Counted from the first letter of the stretch, positions 25,188 to 34,741 are shown. The stretch is 64,000 nucleotides of DNA from Chryseobacterium oryzae (GCF_022811665.1 NZ_CP094529.1:124001-188000), one strand, 5' to 3'. The notes: a model not told the origin generated them from the letters alone. Made by a program: numbers and translations.

Positions 25188-26213
25188 ATGAGTTTATTCG
25201 ATATGTTTACGCAAGAAATTGCGATAGACCTGGGAACAGCCAACACGCTTATCATCCATAATAATAAAATTGTTATAGACCAACCTTCCATTGTAGCTAT
25301 TGAGCGTTCTACTGGAAGACCGATTGCTGTAGGTGAACAGGCGAAACATATGCAGGGTAAAACCCATGAAGATATTAAAACGATCCGACCACTAAAAGAC
25401 GGTGTTATTGCCGACTTCCACGCTTCGGAACACATGATTAAAGAGTTTATTAAACTTATTCCGGGAATAAAAGGTAAATTTATCCAGCCGGCGTTAAGAA
25501 TTGTAATCTGTATTCCTTCAGGAATTACTGAAGTTGAAAAAAGAGCAGTAAGAGACTCCGCTCAGAAAGTGAATGCAAAAGAAGTACGCTTAATCTATGA
25601 GCCAATGGCAGCTGCAATAGGTGTCGGGATTGATGTTCAGAAACCGGAAGGAAATATGATTATCGATATAGGCGGCGGTACAACCGAAATTGCTGTAGTA
25701 GCTTTGGGAGGTATCGTTTGCGACAAATCCGTAAAAATTGCAGGAGATGTATTTACCAATGATATTGCTTATTTCCTAAGAACTCATCATAATTTATACA
25801 TCGGAGAAAGAACTGCCGAAAGAGTGAAGATTGAAGTAGGTTCTGCTGTTGAAGATCTTGATGTAGATATCGACGATATTCCGGTACAGGGAAGAGATCT
25901 TATCACTGGAAAGCCAAAAGAAATAATGGTTGGATATAAGGAAATTGCCCGTGCTTTAGATAAATCTATCATTAGAATTGAAGATTCTGTAATGGAAACT
26001 CTTTCTCTTACTCCACCAGAATTGGCAGCGGATATTTACAAAACAGGAATTTATCTTGCCGGAGGAGGTGCATTACTAAGAGGCCTTGCAGACAGACTTC
26101 ACAAGAAAACAGGGCTTCCGGTATTTGTTGCAGAAGATCCTTTGAGAGCTGTTGTAAGAGGTACAGGGATTGCGTTGAAGAATATGGATAAATTCAATTT
26201 CTTAATTAAATAA
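25188..26213 (+). CDS. mreB: Rod shape-determining protein MreB
   Basis: Bacterial actin that forms membrane-associated filaments and directs side-wall synthesis. It has the actin-fold ATP-binding motifs: phosphate-1 IAIDLGTANTLI, phosphate-2 NMIIDIGGGTTEIAVVALGG, and adenosine motif GIYLAGGGALLRGL, together with LIYEPMAAAIGVG. 341 aa, standard. First gene of mreB-mreC-mreD-mrdA-rodA, which encodes the elongasome. Confidence 0.97.
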   Translation: MSLFDMFTQEIAIDLGTANTLIIHNNKIVIDQPSIVAIERSTGRPIAVGEQAKHMQGKTHEDIKTIRPLKDGVIADFHASEHMIKEFIKLIPGIKGKFIQPALRIVICIPSGITEVEKRAVRDSAQKVNAKEVRLIYEPMAAAIGVGIDVQKPEGNMIIDIGGGTTEIAVVALGGIVCDKSVKIAGDVFTNDIAYFLRTHHNLYIGERTAERVKIEVGSAVEDLDVDIDDIPVQGRDLITGKPKEIMVGYKEIARALDKSIIRIEDSVMETLSLTPPELAADIYKTGIYLAGGGALLRGLADRLHKKTGLPVFVAEDPLRAVVRGTGIALKNMDKFNFLIK

Positions 26214-26241
26214 TTTTTAATTTTTACGACTTTTTATCGGA

Positions 26242-27096
26242 ATGGGATTTTTGCTGAGATTATTTTCTAAGAATGCTCTATTTGTATTCTTTGTTTTCCT
26301 GCAAATTATTGCTATTGTTCTGATATTTTCTAAAAATGCGATGCAGAAATCCTGGCTTGCCGGGCAGACTGCAGCATTCAATTCTTGGGTTTCGGGTGGA
26401 ATTGATGAGGGGGTTTCTTATCTCAAGTTAAAACAGGTAAATGAAGATCTTGTTGCACAAAACAAATCTTTAATGGTACAGCTTTACGGGAAGCAAGGTG
26501 CTGCAAATCCTCAATTCCGAAAAGTGCATGATACTGTGGGAGGCGGACAAATATACACTTTTACAGATGGTGAAATTGTTTTCAACAGCATTAATAGACG
26601 AGATAATTATTTCACTATAAATCGTGGAAGAAGAGACGGTGTTTTTCCTCAGATGGGAGTAATGGCTCCAAAAGGAATTGCAGGGATCGTTATTAATTCT
26701 ACCGACAGCTACGCATTGGTACAATCTATTCTGAGTGTAAATAAAATCAGAATAAATGCAGCCTTGAAAAATTCAGGATATTTTGGGACTTTAACATGGA
26801 GAGGAGATAATTCTCGACTTATGCACTTATCAGATGTGCCCAAATATGTTTCCCTAAAAATTGGAGATACCATAGAAACAGACGGAAAATCTGCGATTTT
26901 CCCTAAAGGAATTATGATTGGTACCATAGCAGGATATACTGTAGACAATAAAACCGGTTTTTGGGACATTTCTGTAGAACTCAGCGAAAAAATGGGAGCT
27001 TTAAACAAAATATACGTGGTGAAAAATCTCAGAAAAGCTGAAGTTCAGAAAATTCAGGATACCATGCAGGCTGTAATAAAAAAAGAACATGATTAG
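26242..27096 (+). CDS. mreC: Rod shape-determining protein MreC
   Basis: Bitopic inner-membrane elongasome protein linking MreB to PBP2 in the periplasm. The N-terminal membrane helix (NALFVFFVFLQIIAIVLIF) is followed by a short coiled coil (about residues 55-80, LKQVNEDLVAQNKSLMVQL) and the MreC beta domain with YFTINRGRRDGVFPQMGVM and IGTIAGYTVDNKTGFWDISV. 284 aa. Its 3' end overlaps mreD by 8 bp. Confidence 0.94.
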   Translation: MGFLLRLFSKNALFVFFVFLQIIAIVLIFSKNAMQKSWLAGQTAAFNSWVSGGIDEGVSYLKLKQVNEDLVAQNKSLMVQLYGKQGAANPQFRKVHDTVGGGQIYTFTDGEIVFNSINRRDNYFTINRGRRDGVFPQMGVMAPKGIAGIVINSTDSYALVQSILSVNKIRINAALKNSGYFGTLTWRGDNSRLMHLSDVPKYVSLKIGDTIETDGKSAIFPKGIMIGTIAGYTVDNKTGFWDISVELSEKMGALNKIYVVKNLRKAEVQKIQDTMQAVIKKEHD

Positions 27097-27595
27097 CAGA
27101 ACATTATTTACCGATATTTTGATAATGATGTTTCTTGTTGCATTACAATTTTTTGTTTTGAACAGGATCGTCATATTTGGTAAATATACACCGGTTTTAT
27201 ATCCGGTTTTTGTCATGTTTTACCCATTTTTCAGAAATAAATTTCAATTTTTGGCATTAAGCTTTTTAATTGGGCTTATCATGGATACATTTCTGAATAC
27301 TGGAGGCATTAATGCTTTTGCTACAACATTTATCGCTTATTTCAGAACTTTAATATTCCGTACATCTACGGATACGTCAACAGATTTTTTCTCTTTTCAA
27401 TCTCTCCAGTGGTCTCAGTTTTTGCTGTTTTTACTGTCGAGTATCTTTTTGCACCAGCTTTTTGTGCAGTATATAGAGTTTTTTAAATTCAGCCGAATTT
27501 TTGAAATCTTACTTAATGTGTTGGTAACTACCGGGATTTCCTTTATATTTATCATTATTTACGCATTAATCTTTAAAATCAAACAAAAAGTTTGA
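27089..27595 (+). CDS. mreD: Rod shape-determining protein MreD
   Basis: Polytopic inner-membrane partner of MreC. 168 aa, almost entirely hydrophobic, with about five predicted helices. Primary sequence is weakly conserved in this family, so identification relies on hydropathy, length, overlap with mreC upstream, and overlap with the PBP2 gene downstream. Typical segments include FVLNRIVIFGKYTPVLYPVF and FLIGLIMDTFLNTGGINAFA. Confidence 0.92.
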   Translation: MISRTLFTDILIMMFLVALQFFVLNRIVIFGKYTPVLYPVFVMFYPFFRNKFQFLALSFLIGLIMDTFLNTGGINAFATTFIAYFRTLIFRTSTDTSTDFFSFQSLQWSQFLLFLLSSIFLHQLFVQYIEFFKFSRIFEILLNVLVTTGISFIFIIIYALIFKIKQKV

Positions 27596-29619
27596 ACCCA
27601 CGTCATTTAAAAATCTTATCCGTTCTTATCATCATTGCTGTAATTTTTATAGCAAGACTTTCTTACCTACAGTTATTTACAGACCGCTACGCACTCAATG
27701 CAGCCAACACATCCATTAAGACTGAATACATCATACCTCAACGAGGCGTTATTTTCGACAGAAACGGTAAAATTTTGGTGGGAAATCAGCCTGCGTATGA
27801 AATTTCTTTCACTCAGGCATTGATGAAACCCGACTTTGACACAGTTGCTTTCTGTAACCTGATGAAAATTCCCGAGCAAGATTTTATCAACAGAATTAAT
27901 AAAATTAAGACAGAAAAATACTATTCTAAACTTACCCCAATGACTTTTCTGAAAGATCTAAGCAGAGAAGACATTGCAAGAGTACAGGAAATTATTTTTA
28001 AGTTCCCTGCTTTCAATATCGTTCAGCGTCCACAGAGACAGTACGAAGTTTCTACTTCGGGAAATTTATTAGGATACACCAGTGAAGTTAACGAACGCGA
28101 TATTAAAAAAGATTCGGCATATTATTTACCCGGAGATCTTATCGGAAAAACGGGTGTTGAAAAAGCTTATGAAAAAGAACTCAGAGGAATAAAGGGAATT
28201 AAGTATATTCAAAAAGATATTAAACTCAGAAATGTTGGCCCTTACAAAAACGGAACTCTCGATCGTGATGTTGTTACGGGAAAAGATATTACTTTAACAA
28301 TAGACTACGATTTGCAAAGAATGGCTGAAGAAATGCTCGTGAATAAACACGGTGCCATTGTTGCCATAGATCCTAACAACGGAGAAGTTTTGGTTTCTGC
28401 TACAGGACCAGATATTGATCCTAATCTTTTTACAGGACCTTACAAATCGAAAAATTTGTATGCACTTTCAAAAGACACTATTTACGAAAATAAACCTACT
28501 TTCGACCGTTCTTTACAGGCTGCATATCCTCCAGGATCTACGTTTAAACTTCTGACTGCTTTGGCAGCAATGCAGATGGGAGTAATGGATGAAAAAACAA
28601 TTTTCCCTTGTGGTGGTGGTTTTTTCTATAAAGGAAAAAGAATTAAAGGACATGGAGGGGCAGATCCGCTTATTCCTTCTATTCAGGTTTCGAGTAACTG
28701 TTTTTTCACATATGCTTTTATCAAGATAATCAAAAAATATCCAGGAAATCCGTCTAAAGGTGTTGATGAATGGAAGAAAATAATGAGCAGTTTCGGAGTA
28801 GGAGAATTTCTGAATAATGATTTTGCCGTAGGTGCTAAAGGCAGAATTCCTTCAGGTGATTTTTACGAAAGAAGATTCAAAGCAATTATGAAAGCGAGCG
28901 GATCCAAAAGGCAGGATTTTAAAGACTGGGATGAAATGTCTACCGGAGCAATTTATAACGGAATGGGACAAGGAGATGTTTTGGTAACTCCTATTCAGCT
29001 TGCTAATTATGTTGCAGCCATTGCAAATAAAGGTTGGTATTATACGCCACATATTGTGAAATCTATTGATGGTAAACCAAATCCTGATCCAAGATTTAAG
29101 AAAAAACACCAAACATTAGTAGATAAAAAATATTTTGATCCTGTTCTGAAGGGGATGGAAGCGGTTGTACTTGCAGGAACGGCAAGAGGTTTAAAGTCTA
29201 ATGATTTTACTCAACTTGCAAAAACCGGAACTGCACAGGTACCTCAGGGAAAAGATAATTCAATTTTTGTACTTATTGCTCCTGCTGATAAACCCAAAAT
29301 TGTGGTTGTTGCGGTTATGGAACACGCAGGTTTTGGTGCGACTTGGGCTGGTCCTGCCTCTACAGTGATTGCCGAAAAATATATTATGGGCGACTTAAAA
29401 AGAGAAAATCTCTACAAAAAAATGGTTACGGCCAGTTTTATGCCCGAGTATAAAAGACAATGGATTGCAGATCTGAAAAGGAAAGGTCTTTATAAAGAAC
29501 CAAAACCAGATTCTGTGAAACTGAAAAGAATTAAAGACAGTCTTATCATTGTTCAGAAAAAGAAAGAAGAATTACTGAAAAAAACGAAAGAGCAACAGCA
29601 AAATACCAAAAGACAATGA
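27592..29619 (+). CDS. mrdA: Penicillin-binding protein 2 (elongasome transpeptidase)
   Basis: D,D-transpeptidase crosslinking side-wall peptidoglycan. Layout: N-terminal membrane helix (ILSVLIIIAVIFIARLSYL), dimerisation domain (IPQRGVIFDRNGKILVGN), and transpeptidase domain with PPGSTFK carrying the active-site Ser of SxxK, SSN in VSSNCFF, and KTGTAQVPQ. 675 aa. The C-terminal tail is Lys-rich and probably helical. The start appears to be TTG at 27592, overlapping the mreD TGA; no ATG fits before the membrane helix. Coupled by overlap to mreD and rodA. Confidence 0.95.
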   Translation: MNPRHLKILSVLIIIAVIFIARLSYLQLFTDRYALNAANTSIKTEYIIPQRGVIFDRNGKILVGNQPAYEISFTQALMKPDFDTVAFCNLMKIPEQDFINRINKIKTEKYYSKLTPMTFLKDLSREDIARVQEIIFKFPAFNIVQRPQRQYEVSTSGNLLGYTSEVNERDIKKDSAYYLPGDLIGKTGVEKAYEKELRGIKGIKYIQKDIKLRNVGPYKNGTLDRDVVTGKDITLTIDYDLQRMAEEMLVNKHGAIVAIDPNNGEVLVSATGPDIDPNLFTGPYKSKNLYALSKDTIYENKPTFDRSLQAAYPPGSTFKLLTALAAMQMGVMDEKTIFPCGGGFFYKGKRIKGHGGADPLIPSIQVSSNCFFTYAFIKIIKKYPGNPSKGVDEWKKIMSSFGVGEFLNNDFAVGAKGRIPSGDFYERRFKAIMKASGSKRQDFKDWDEMSTGAIYNGMGQGDVLVTPIQLANYVAAIANKGWYYTPHIVKSIDGKPNPDPRFKKKHQTLVDKKYFDPVLKGMEAVVLAGTARGLKSNDFTQLAKTGTAQVPQGKDNSIFVLIAPADKPKIVVVAVMEHAGFGATWAGPASTVIAEKYIMGDLKRENLYKKMVTASFMPEYKRQWIADLKRKGLYKEPKPDSVKLKRIKDSLIIVQKKKEELLKKTKEQQQNTKRQ

Positions 29620-30863
29620 AGTGGACAGAAGGAATAGATAAAATTGGGCTTGGTCTTTATTTTCTGCTTTGCATTTTTGCTATAGCCAATATTTACAGTG
29701 TAGATGAAGGATTAGGAAAAAAACAGTTATTGTTTTTTGGAATCTCGATTTTCGTAGGAATTATTATCTTCTTTAGCCGCAGCAAGTTTTTCGAAAATAT
29801 GTCTGGTATTATTTATATCGGAGGTGTACTCATGCTTGCAGGACTTCACGTGTTCGGAACAGAAATCCTAGGACAGAAAAACTGGTATAAATTCGGAAGT
29901 TTTACCATGCAGCCCGTAGAGTTTTCCAAAATTGGTGTGGCACTTATGTTGGCAAATTACGTTTCTAGTGCAGATTTCAATCTTCATAACAGAAAATCTC
30001 TGCTCACTGTTTTAGCTATTATCGGAATCCCTGCTATTACGGTTTTATCTATTCCCGATGTAGGTTCACTGCTTGTTTTTACTGCTTTTTTTATTGCATT
30101 ATACCGAGAAGGTCTTTCCGGGAAGCTTTTTGTTGTGGGCGGGCTTTTTGCAGCAGTTTTCTTAATTGCCAATTATCTGAATGATCCACTACAATGGAGT
30201 TTATGGTACTTTACGGTTTTTATTCTGGTTATTGGCGGAATTTGGTTTGCATTTAATGCCGCTTTTCTCCGAAAAAACATTTACAACCTTTTACCAGGAG
30301 TAGCAATTATTGTTTTACTTGCTGGTTTATCGGTTATTTCACCAATCATTTTCGAAAAACTACCAAAACACCAACAAGAGCGAGTTGAAGTTCTCTATAA
30401 AGGAGAAAGAGAATTTCGGGATACTTCCGGATACAATTTGCTGTATTCTAAAACAGCAATAGGTTCTGGCGGACTTACCGGTAAAGGCTATCGTGAAGGT
30501 TCTGTTACCCAAGGTAAATTTGTTCCCGAACAAGAAACCGATTATATTTTCTGTACAGTAGGAGAAGAATGGGGATTTGTAGGAAGTGCTATTCTGGTTC
30601 TTTTCTATTTAATTTATATCGGAAGAATATATTACCTCTCCGAACAACAGAAATCTGTTTTTAATCGCGTTTTCGGGTATTGCTTCGCCTCAATATTATT
30701 CATGCATTTTTCTATTAATTTGGGCATGGTTATGGGGCTTTTTCCTACCGTTGGTATTCCGTTGCCTTATTTCAGTTATGGGGGAAGTTCTTTACTTGCA
30801 TTTTCTATTATGACTTTTATATTTTTTAAGCTTAATTATGCTGATAAAAATAGCTTAGTATAA
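29616..30863 (+). CDS. rodA: Peptidoglycan glycosyltransferase RodA
   Basis: SEDS-family polymerase that extends glycan strands together with PBP2. About ten membrane helices, with the family motifs KNWYKFGSFTMQPVEFSKIG, PDVGSLLVF, TGKGYREGSVTQGKFVPEQ, TDYIFCTVGEEWGFVGS and, at the end, GIPLPYFSYGGSSLLAF. 415 aa, standard length. The ATG overlaps the mrdA stop (ATGA), the last link in the operon. Confidence 0.96.
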   Translation: MKWTEGIDKIGLGLYFLLCIFAIANIYSVDEGLGKKQLLFFGISIFVGIIIFFSRSKFFENMSGIIYIGGVLMLAGLHVFGTEILGQKNWYKFGSFTMQPVEFSKIGVALMLANYVSSADFNLHNRKSLLTVLAIIGIPAITVLSIPDVGSLLVFTAFFIALYREGLSGKLFVVGGLFAAVFLIANYLNDPLQWSLWYFTVFILVIGGIWFAFNAAFLRKNIYNLLPGVAIIVLLAGLSVISPIIFEKLPKHQQERVEVLYKGEREFRDTSGYNLLYSKTAIGSGGLTGKGYREGSVTQGKFVPEQETDYIFCTVGEEWGFVGSAILVLFYLIYIGRIYYLSEQQKSVFNRVFGYCFASILFMHFSINLGMVMGLFPTVGIPLPYFSYGGSSLLAFSIMTFIFFKLNYADKNSLV

Positions 30864-30924
30864 TTAAATTTGAGTTTGTTATACTTCATTTAAGTATTTT
30901 GTTTTTAAATTCAAAACAAAAATT

Positions 30925-31506
30925 ATGAAAGACAATTATATTTCTGATGATACTTTCGATACCGTAAATTTCACTCAAATAGCTTTAGCAGGAGGAGAAT
31001 ATGAAAACTGTATTTTTAAAAACTGCAATTTCGAGAATGTAAACCTTTCGGGTTTTAAATTTACAGATTGTGAATTTATAGAGTGTAATCTGAGCATGAC
31101 TCAACTTTTGGGAACTGCTTTTAGAGAAGTGGCTTTTAAAGACTGTAAAATGTATGGAATGTCTTTTTGTGACTGCAACGAATTTGGAATGTCTTTTACA
31201 TTCGATAATTGTTCTTTAAATAATTCTATATTTTATCAATCGACCATCAGAAAAACTGTTTTCAAAAATTCTAAACTAATTGAAGTAGATTTTTCTGAAT
31301 CCGATCTTACAGCATGTATTTTTTCAGGTTGCGACCTTAGTGGTGCTGTTTTCGAAAGAACAAATCTTGAGAAAGCAGATTTCAGAAATTCTTACAACTA
31401 TACTATCGAGCCTTCGTTAAACAGATTTAAGAAAACGAAATTTTCACTTTCGGAAATCCAAGGACTTCTACGCCAGTTGGATATTGAAATTGATGAAAAT
31501 AGCTGA
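30925..31506 (+). CDS. Pentapeptide-repeat protein (Qnr/McbG-like layout)
   Basis: 193-aa protein built almost entirely of pentapeptide repeats with the pattern A(D/N)LxF-like: YENCIFKNCNFENVNLSGF, CEFIECNLS, LTACIFSGCDLSGAVFERT, LEKADFRNS. These form a right-handed quadrilateral beta-helix. The tail (FSLSEIQGLLRQLDIEID) looks like the dimerisation helix of Qnr/MfpA/McbG-type proteins, which mimic DNA and protect gyrase. Whether this one does so is not shown. No signal peptide, so cytosolic. It follows rodA by 61 bp and may be read from the same transcript. Confidence 0.83.
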   Translation: MKDNYISDDTFDTVNFTQIALAGGEYENCIFKNCNFENVNLSGFKFTDCEFIECNLSMTQLLGTAFREVAFKDCKMYGMSFCDCNEFGMSFTFDNCSLNNSIFYQSTIRKTVFKNSKLIEVDFSESDLTACIFSGCDLSGAVFERTNLEKADFRNSYNYTIEPSLNRFKKTKFSLSEIQGLLRQLDIEIDENS

Positions 31507-31518
31507 TTAATTTTCAAA

Positions 31519-31558
31519 AAAACCTCTTTCCTATCAGAAAAGAGGTTTTTATATTTTT
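31519..31558. terminator. Bidirectional terminator between pentapeptide and FKBP genes
   Basis: 11-bp arms AAAACCTCTTT / AAAGAGGTTTT around a 9-nt loop, T-rich after and A-rich before, in a convergent gap. Confidence 0.85.
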
Positions 31559-31570
31559 TCAGTTAGACAT

Positions 31571-32254
31571 TTATTTAAAATCTACAAGGTCAATATCAAA
31601 AATAAGAGTTGCTCCTGGAGGAATTACATTTCCGGCTCCGCTGTCTCCATAAGCGAGATTAGAAGGGATATAAAATCTGTATTTTGCTCCTTTGCTCATT
31701 AGTTGTATTCCTTCTGTCCATCCCGGAATTACACCCGAAAGATTAAGTTCAATTGGTTTTCCTCCGTTTTTATCTGTAGAATCGAAAACGGTTCCGTCCA
31801 GAAGTTTTCCTGTATAAAGTACATTTGCGGTATTTGTTGCTGTAGGCTTGGTTTTTCCGTCCCCTTCTTTCAAAACTTCATATTGAAGACCGCTTGCTGT
31901 TGTTTTGATGTTTTTCTTCAGTTTATTTTTTGCGGAGAAATCTGCCCCGATTTTTTTGTTTTCTTCAGCCTTTATTTTCATTTCGGCTTGTTTTTTTTCA
32001 TTTTGCTTCTGCATGAAACCTTGTAAAAAAGTTGCCATTTCTTCTTTTGGGAATAATGTAGCCTTTTCTGTGAGTGCATCTTTTATTCCCTGAGCCAAAA
32101 GATCGGCATCTGCAGGAAATCCTTGCTTTTTCATATTGGAAGCGATGTCCAGACCAATATAATATGAGGCTTTTTGCTCATCTGTATATGTTTTTTGTGC
32201 AAAAACGATGTTTGCTCCTGCAAGAAATGTTAAGGTAATTAATGCTTTTTTCAT
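31571..32254 (-). CDS. Exported FKBP-type peptidyl-prolyl cis-trans isomerase
   Basis: Periplasmic folding catalyst. It has a signal peptide (MKKALITLTFLAGANIVFA), an N-terminal helical dimerisation domain of the FkpA/Mip kind (SYYIGLDIASNMKKQGFPAD to about residue 100, including a Lys/Glu-rich helix), and a C-terminal FKBP domain starting at TTASGLQYEVLKEGDGKTK with GTVFDSTDKNGGKPIELN, VIPGWTEGIQLMSKGAKYRF and IPSNLAYGDSGAG. 227 aa. No lipobox, so soluble periplasmic. Transcribed alone. Confidence 0.92.
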   Translation of the reverse strand: MKKALITLTFLAGANIVFAQKTYTDEQKASYYIGLDIASNMKKQGFPADADLLAQGIKDALTEKATLFPKEEMATFLQGFMQKQNEKKQAEMKIKAEENKKIGADFSAKNKLKKNIKTTASGLQYEVLKEGDGKTKPTATNTANVLYTGKLLDGTVFDSTDKNGGKPIELNLSGVIPGWTEGIQLMSKGAKYRFYIPSNLAYGDSGAGNVIPPGATLIFDIDLVDFK

Positions 32255-32369
32255 TGTTGAATGTAATTATTTTTGCGAATTTAAGGTTTTGCAGTTAAAT
32301 GCATGAAATTATAGAAAAGATAAACTTAATTTGGTAAGGTCAGGTTTCTGAAGTTGAAATTAAAAGAAA

Positions 32370-33035
32370 CTATTTTCTCTTTTTAGGTGTTTTCTTAGGT
32401 GTTGTTTCTTTAGGAGTCTCTTCAGGTTGTTTTTTTTGAAGCCGAGGGTTGTTTGTGCATTTTTTGGTGTAAACCTCAGTGTAAGTTCCGTTTTCTTTTA
32501 CATTGGTAATAATTCCTGAAGATTTATTAACCGTTAAAGTAAAATGCTTCTTTTGATAAGGGCATTCCGTAGAAGTTATTTTCCCAAGATCTAAATAATA
32601 ATTGGTTTTATCTTCGTAATAATTGGCGGCAACATCTACAAATTGTTCATCAATCATATAGCCTTCCAAAACAGCAGATAATGCTGCTTCATCTACATTG
32701 TCGATTTTTCCGATGAAACTTTTAAGATCTTTAAGTTCTGTGATGTAAGAAATTTTACCTCCAGAAGAATAAACGATATAGAAAAAACTGTCTTCTCCAG
32801 GTCTTAGATTAAATCCTGAAAATTGCGGAACATAATCTTTTTTAGTTCCTGAAACTTTAATTTCTTTCCCCTTTCCGTAATGATTGTGAACCAAAACCCA
32901 AAAATCTAATTTGGAGTCGGGTTTAATATTCAGTAAAACGTTTTCAACATTGGGAAATTTCTTCTTTTCCTGAGAAAAAGTAAAAATTCCAAGAGATAAA
33001 AGAAACAGTAAAAAAATATTTTTATATATCGACAT
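32370..33035 (-). CDS. Exported protein of unknown function with basic tail
   Basis: 221-aa protein that I do not recognise. Signal peptide about residues 1-21 (MSIYKNIFLLFLLSLGIFTFS), a middle region with alternating strand-like text (DFWVLVHNHYGKGKEI, SFFYIVYSSGGKISYI), and a Lys/Pro/Thr-rich basic tail (ETPKETTPKKTPKKRK). Two Cys (in TSTECPY and TKKCTNN) could form a periplasmic disulfide. It lies 32 bp downstream of the manC-like gene on the same strand, so co-transcription is likely. No enzyme motif is visible. Confidence 0.7.
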   Translation of the reverse strand: MSIYKNIFLLFLLSLGIFTFSQEKKKFPNVENVLLNIKPDSKLDFWVLVHNHYGKGKEIKVSGTKKDYVPQFSGFNLRPGEDSFFYIVYSSGGKISYITELKDLKSFIGKIDNVDEAALSAVLEGYMIDEQFVDVAANYYEDKTNYYLDLGKITSTECPYQKKHFTLTVNKSSGIITNVKENGTYTEVYTKKCTNNPRLQKKQPEETPKETTPKKTPKKRK

Positions 33036-33067
33036 AGCTTAATATAAAGACACAAAACGTGCCATAA

Positions 33068-34147
33068 TTATACATATTTTTCACCTTTTTTTAGGCCTTT
33101 CAAGTCTAAAACATAGTCTTTAATCTGCTGATCGTGTTCACGCGGACAAATGAGTAAAACTTTATCTGTATCTACAATGATAAAATCTTGTAACCCGTCA
33201 ATTACTACCGCTTTATTGCTTTTAGCATGAATAATATTTCCTGTAGAATCGTAGGTAAGGGCTGTTTTGATATTCACCGAATTGTTGTGTTCGTCTTTTT
33301 CGCTGTGTTCAAAAATAGAATTCCATGTTCCCAAATCGCTCCATCCCAAGTCTGCCGGAATCACATATACATTTTTTGCTTTTTCTAAAATGCCGTTATC
33401 AATAGAAACTTTCTGTATTTTAGGATAAATCAGTTCAATACAGCTTTCTTCACTTTCTGCATTATACTCGCAGGCGATAAACTGCTGAGTCATTTCGGGA
33501 AGAAAAATTTCAAAAGCTTTACGGATAGATTTTACATTCCAGACAAAAATTCCGGCATTCCATAAAAAGTCTCCGCTTTCCAAAAAGGTTTTTGCCAGTT
33601 CCAGCATGGGCTTTTCTGTAAATGTTTTCACTTTGTAATATTCAGAATTCTTTTTTTCAACAAACTGAATATATCCATATCCAGTATCTGGTCTTGTAGG
33701 AGTAATTCCTAATGTTAAAAGATAATCATTATCTGAAGCAATTTCAAGGGCAATTTTTACCTTTTCGAGAAATATATCTTCTTTCAAAATAAGATGATCC
33801 GCAGGTAAAACGATCATGGTAGCATCGGGATTTACTTCTGCAATTTTATTCGCCATGTAAAGATTACATGCAGAAGTGTTTTTCATTAAAGGTTCTCCTA
33901 CAATATTCTGCAAAGGAACTTCCGGAAGTTGCTGATGAGAAAGGGCAATATATTCTTTATTGGTGATTACAAAAATATTTTCATTGGGAATAATCTTACT
34001 GATTCTGTCGTAAGTCTGCTGAATCATCGTACGACCTGTTCCAAGAATATCCTGAAATTGTTTAGGGAATTTCTGTGTGCTTAATGGCCAGAATCTGCTG
34101 CCGATTCCTCCTGCCATAATCACGCAGTATTGATCTGATTTTGACAT
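33068..34147 (-). CDS. manC: Mannose-1-phosphate guanylyltransferase
   Basis: Makes GDP-mannose from mannose-1-phosphate and GTP for surface polysaccharide or glycoprotein glycans. The nucleotidyltransferase signature CVIMAGGIGSRFWPLSTQKFPKQF is at the N-terminus, followed by VLPADHLI, YGYIQF, FTEKP, FLWNAGIFVW and DLGWSDLGTWNSI. About 359 aa, the short form with no fused isomerase domain. ATG 34147 is chosen because an earlier in-frame ATG overlaps the SprT-like gene. It is third in a leftward run tolC, sprT-like, manC. Confidence 0.93.
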   Translation of the reverse strand: MSKSDQYCVIMAGGIGSRFWPLSTQKFPKQFQDILGTGRTMIQQTYDRISKIIPNENIFVITNKEYIALSHQQLPEVPLQNIVGEPLMKNTSACNLYMANKIAEVNPDATMIVLPADHLILKEDIFLEKVKIALEIASDNDYLLTLGITPTRPDTGYGYIQFVEKKNSEYYKVKTFTEKPMLELAKTFLESGDFLWNAGIFVWNVKSIRKAFEIFLPEMTQQFIACEYNAESEESCIELIYPKIQKVSIDNGILEKAKNVYVIPADLGWSDLGTWNSIFEHSEKDEHNNSVNIKTALTYDSTGNIIHAKSNKAVVIDGLQDFIIVDTDKVLLICPREHDQQIKDYVLDLKGLKKGEKYV

Positions 34148-34149
34148 TT

Positions 34150-34740
34150 TTAACTGCATTTTATCACTCTTGCTAATGGCTTGAAAGAATATTTTCTTCC
34201 ACTAGCCAGATGCATACAAAGATAGTTTTTTTTAATAAGACTTTGAAGAACGTATTTTTCGTTTCTGTAGATAAACTGATCTCCGTTTTTTAGCGCGTGG
34301 ATGTATTCTGAGCCATCATCTTGATTTCTGATTTCAAAATATTTTACCAAATCGGGGCTCGCCATAAAGTTGGCTTTTGGAGAACGGGAGAAGTTGATGA
34401 TAATAGGCTTTAAATTGTCTTCGTAAACCTCAATACTTTCTAAAAGCATATTTCTGAAGGTGTGTTTCCATTCTGCGCCGTGTGGAGCAATTTTCCTTCC
34501 ATATTTTTCAAATGCAAGGAGATGGGCTAATTCGTGAGTTAAAACGAAAAAGAAAAGTTGTGGCGGAAGCGTGGAATTCAAACTTATTTCATGAGAATTA
34601 TCCCTCAGTTTTCTGTAATCTCCAAGTTTAGATTCTCTGTTTTTAGTTATTTTGATATGAATATAATGGTTTGAAAACCAATTTTTTAAATATGGGAACG
34701 TGTTTTCGGGTAAATAATTTTGTAAAGACTGAATAGACAT
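34150..34740 (-). CDS. SprT-like zinc metalloprotease-fold protein
   Basis: 196-aa protein with the SprT signature FFVLTHELAHLLAFEKYG (HExxH zinc site) and the downstream APHGAEWKHTFRNM with the third His ligand. No signal peptide, so cytosolic. SprT/Spartan relatives cleave DNA-protein crosslinks in eukaryotes; the bacterial role is not established. Stop and start abut manC (2 bp) and tolC (1 bp), so translation is probably coupled to both neighbours, whose functions seem unrelated. Confidence 0.85.
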   Translation of the reverse strand: MSIQSLQNYLPENTFPYLKNWFSNHYIHIKITKNRESKLGDYRKLRDNSHEISLNSTLPPQLFFFVLTHELAHLLAFEKYGRKIAPHGAEWKHTFRNMLLESIEVYEDNLKPIIINFSRSPKANFMASPDLVKYFEIRNQDDGSEYIHALKNGDQFIYRNEKYVLQSLIKKNYLCMHLASGRKYSFKPLARVIKCS

Positions 34741-34741
34741 T

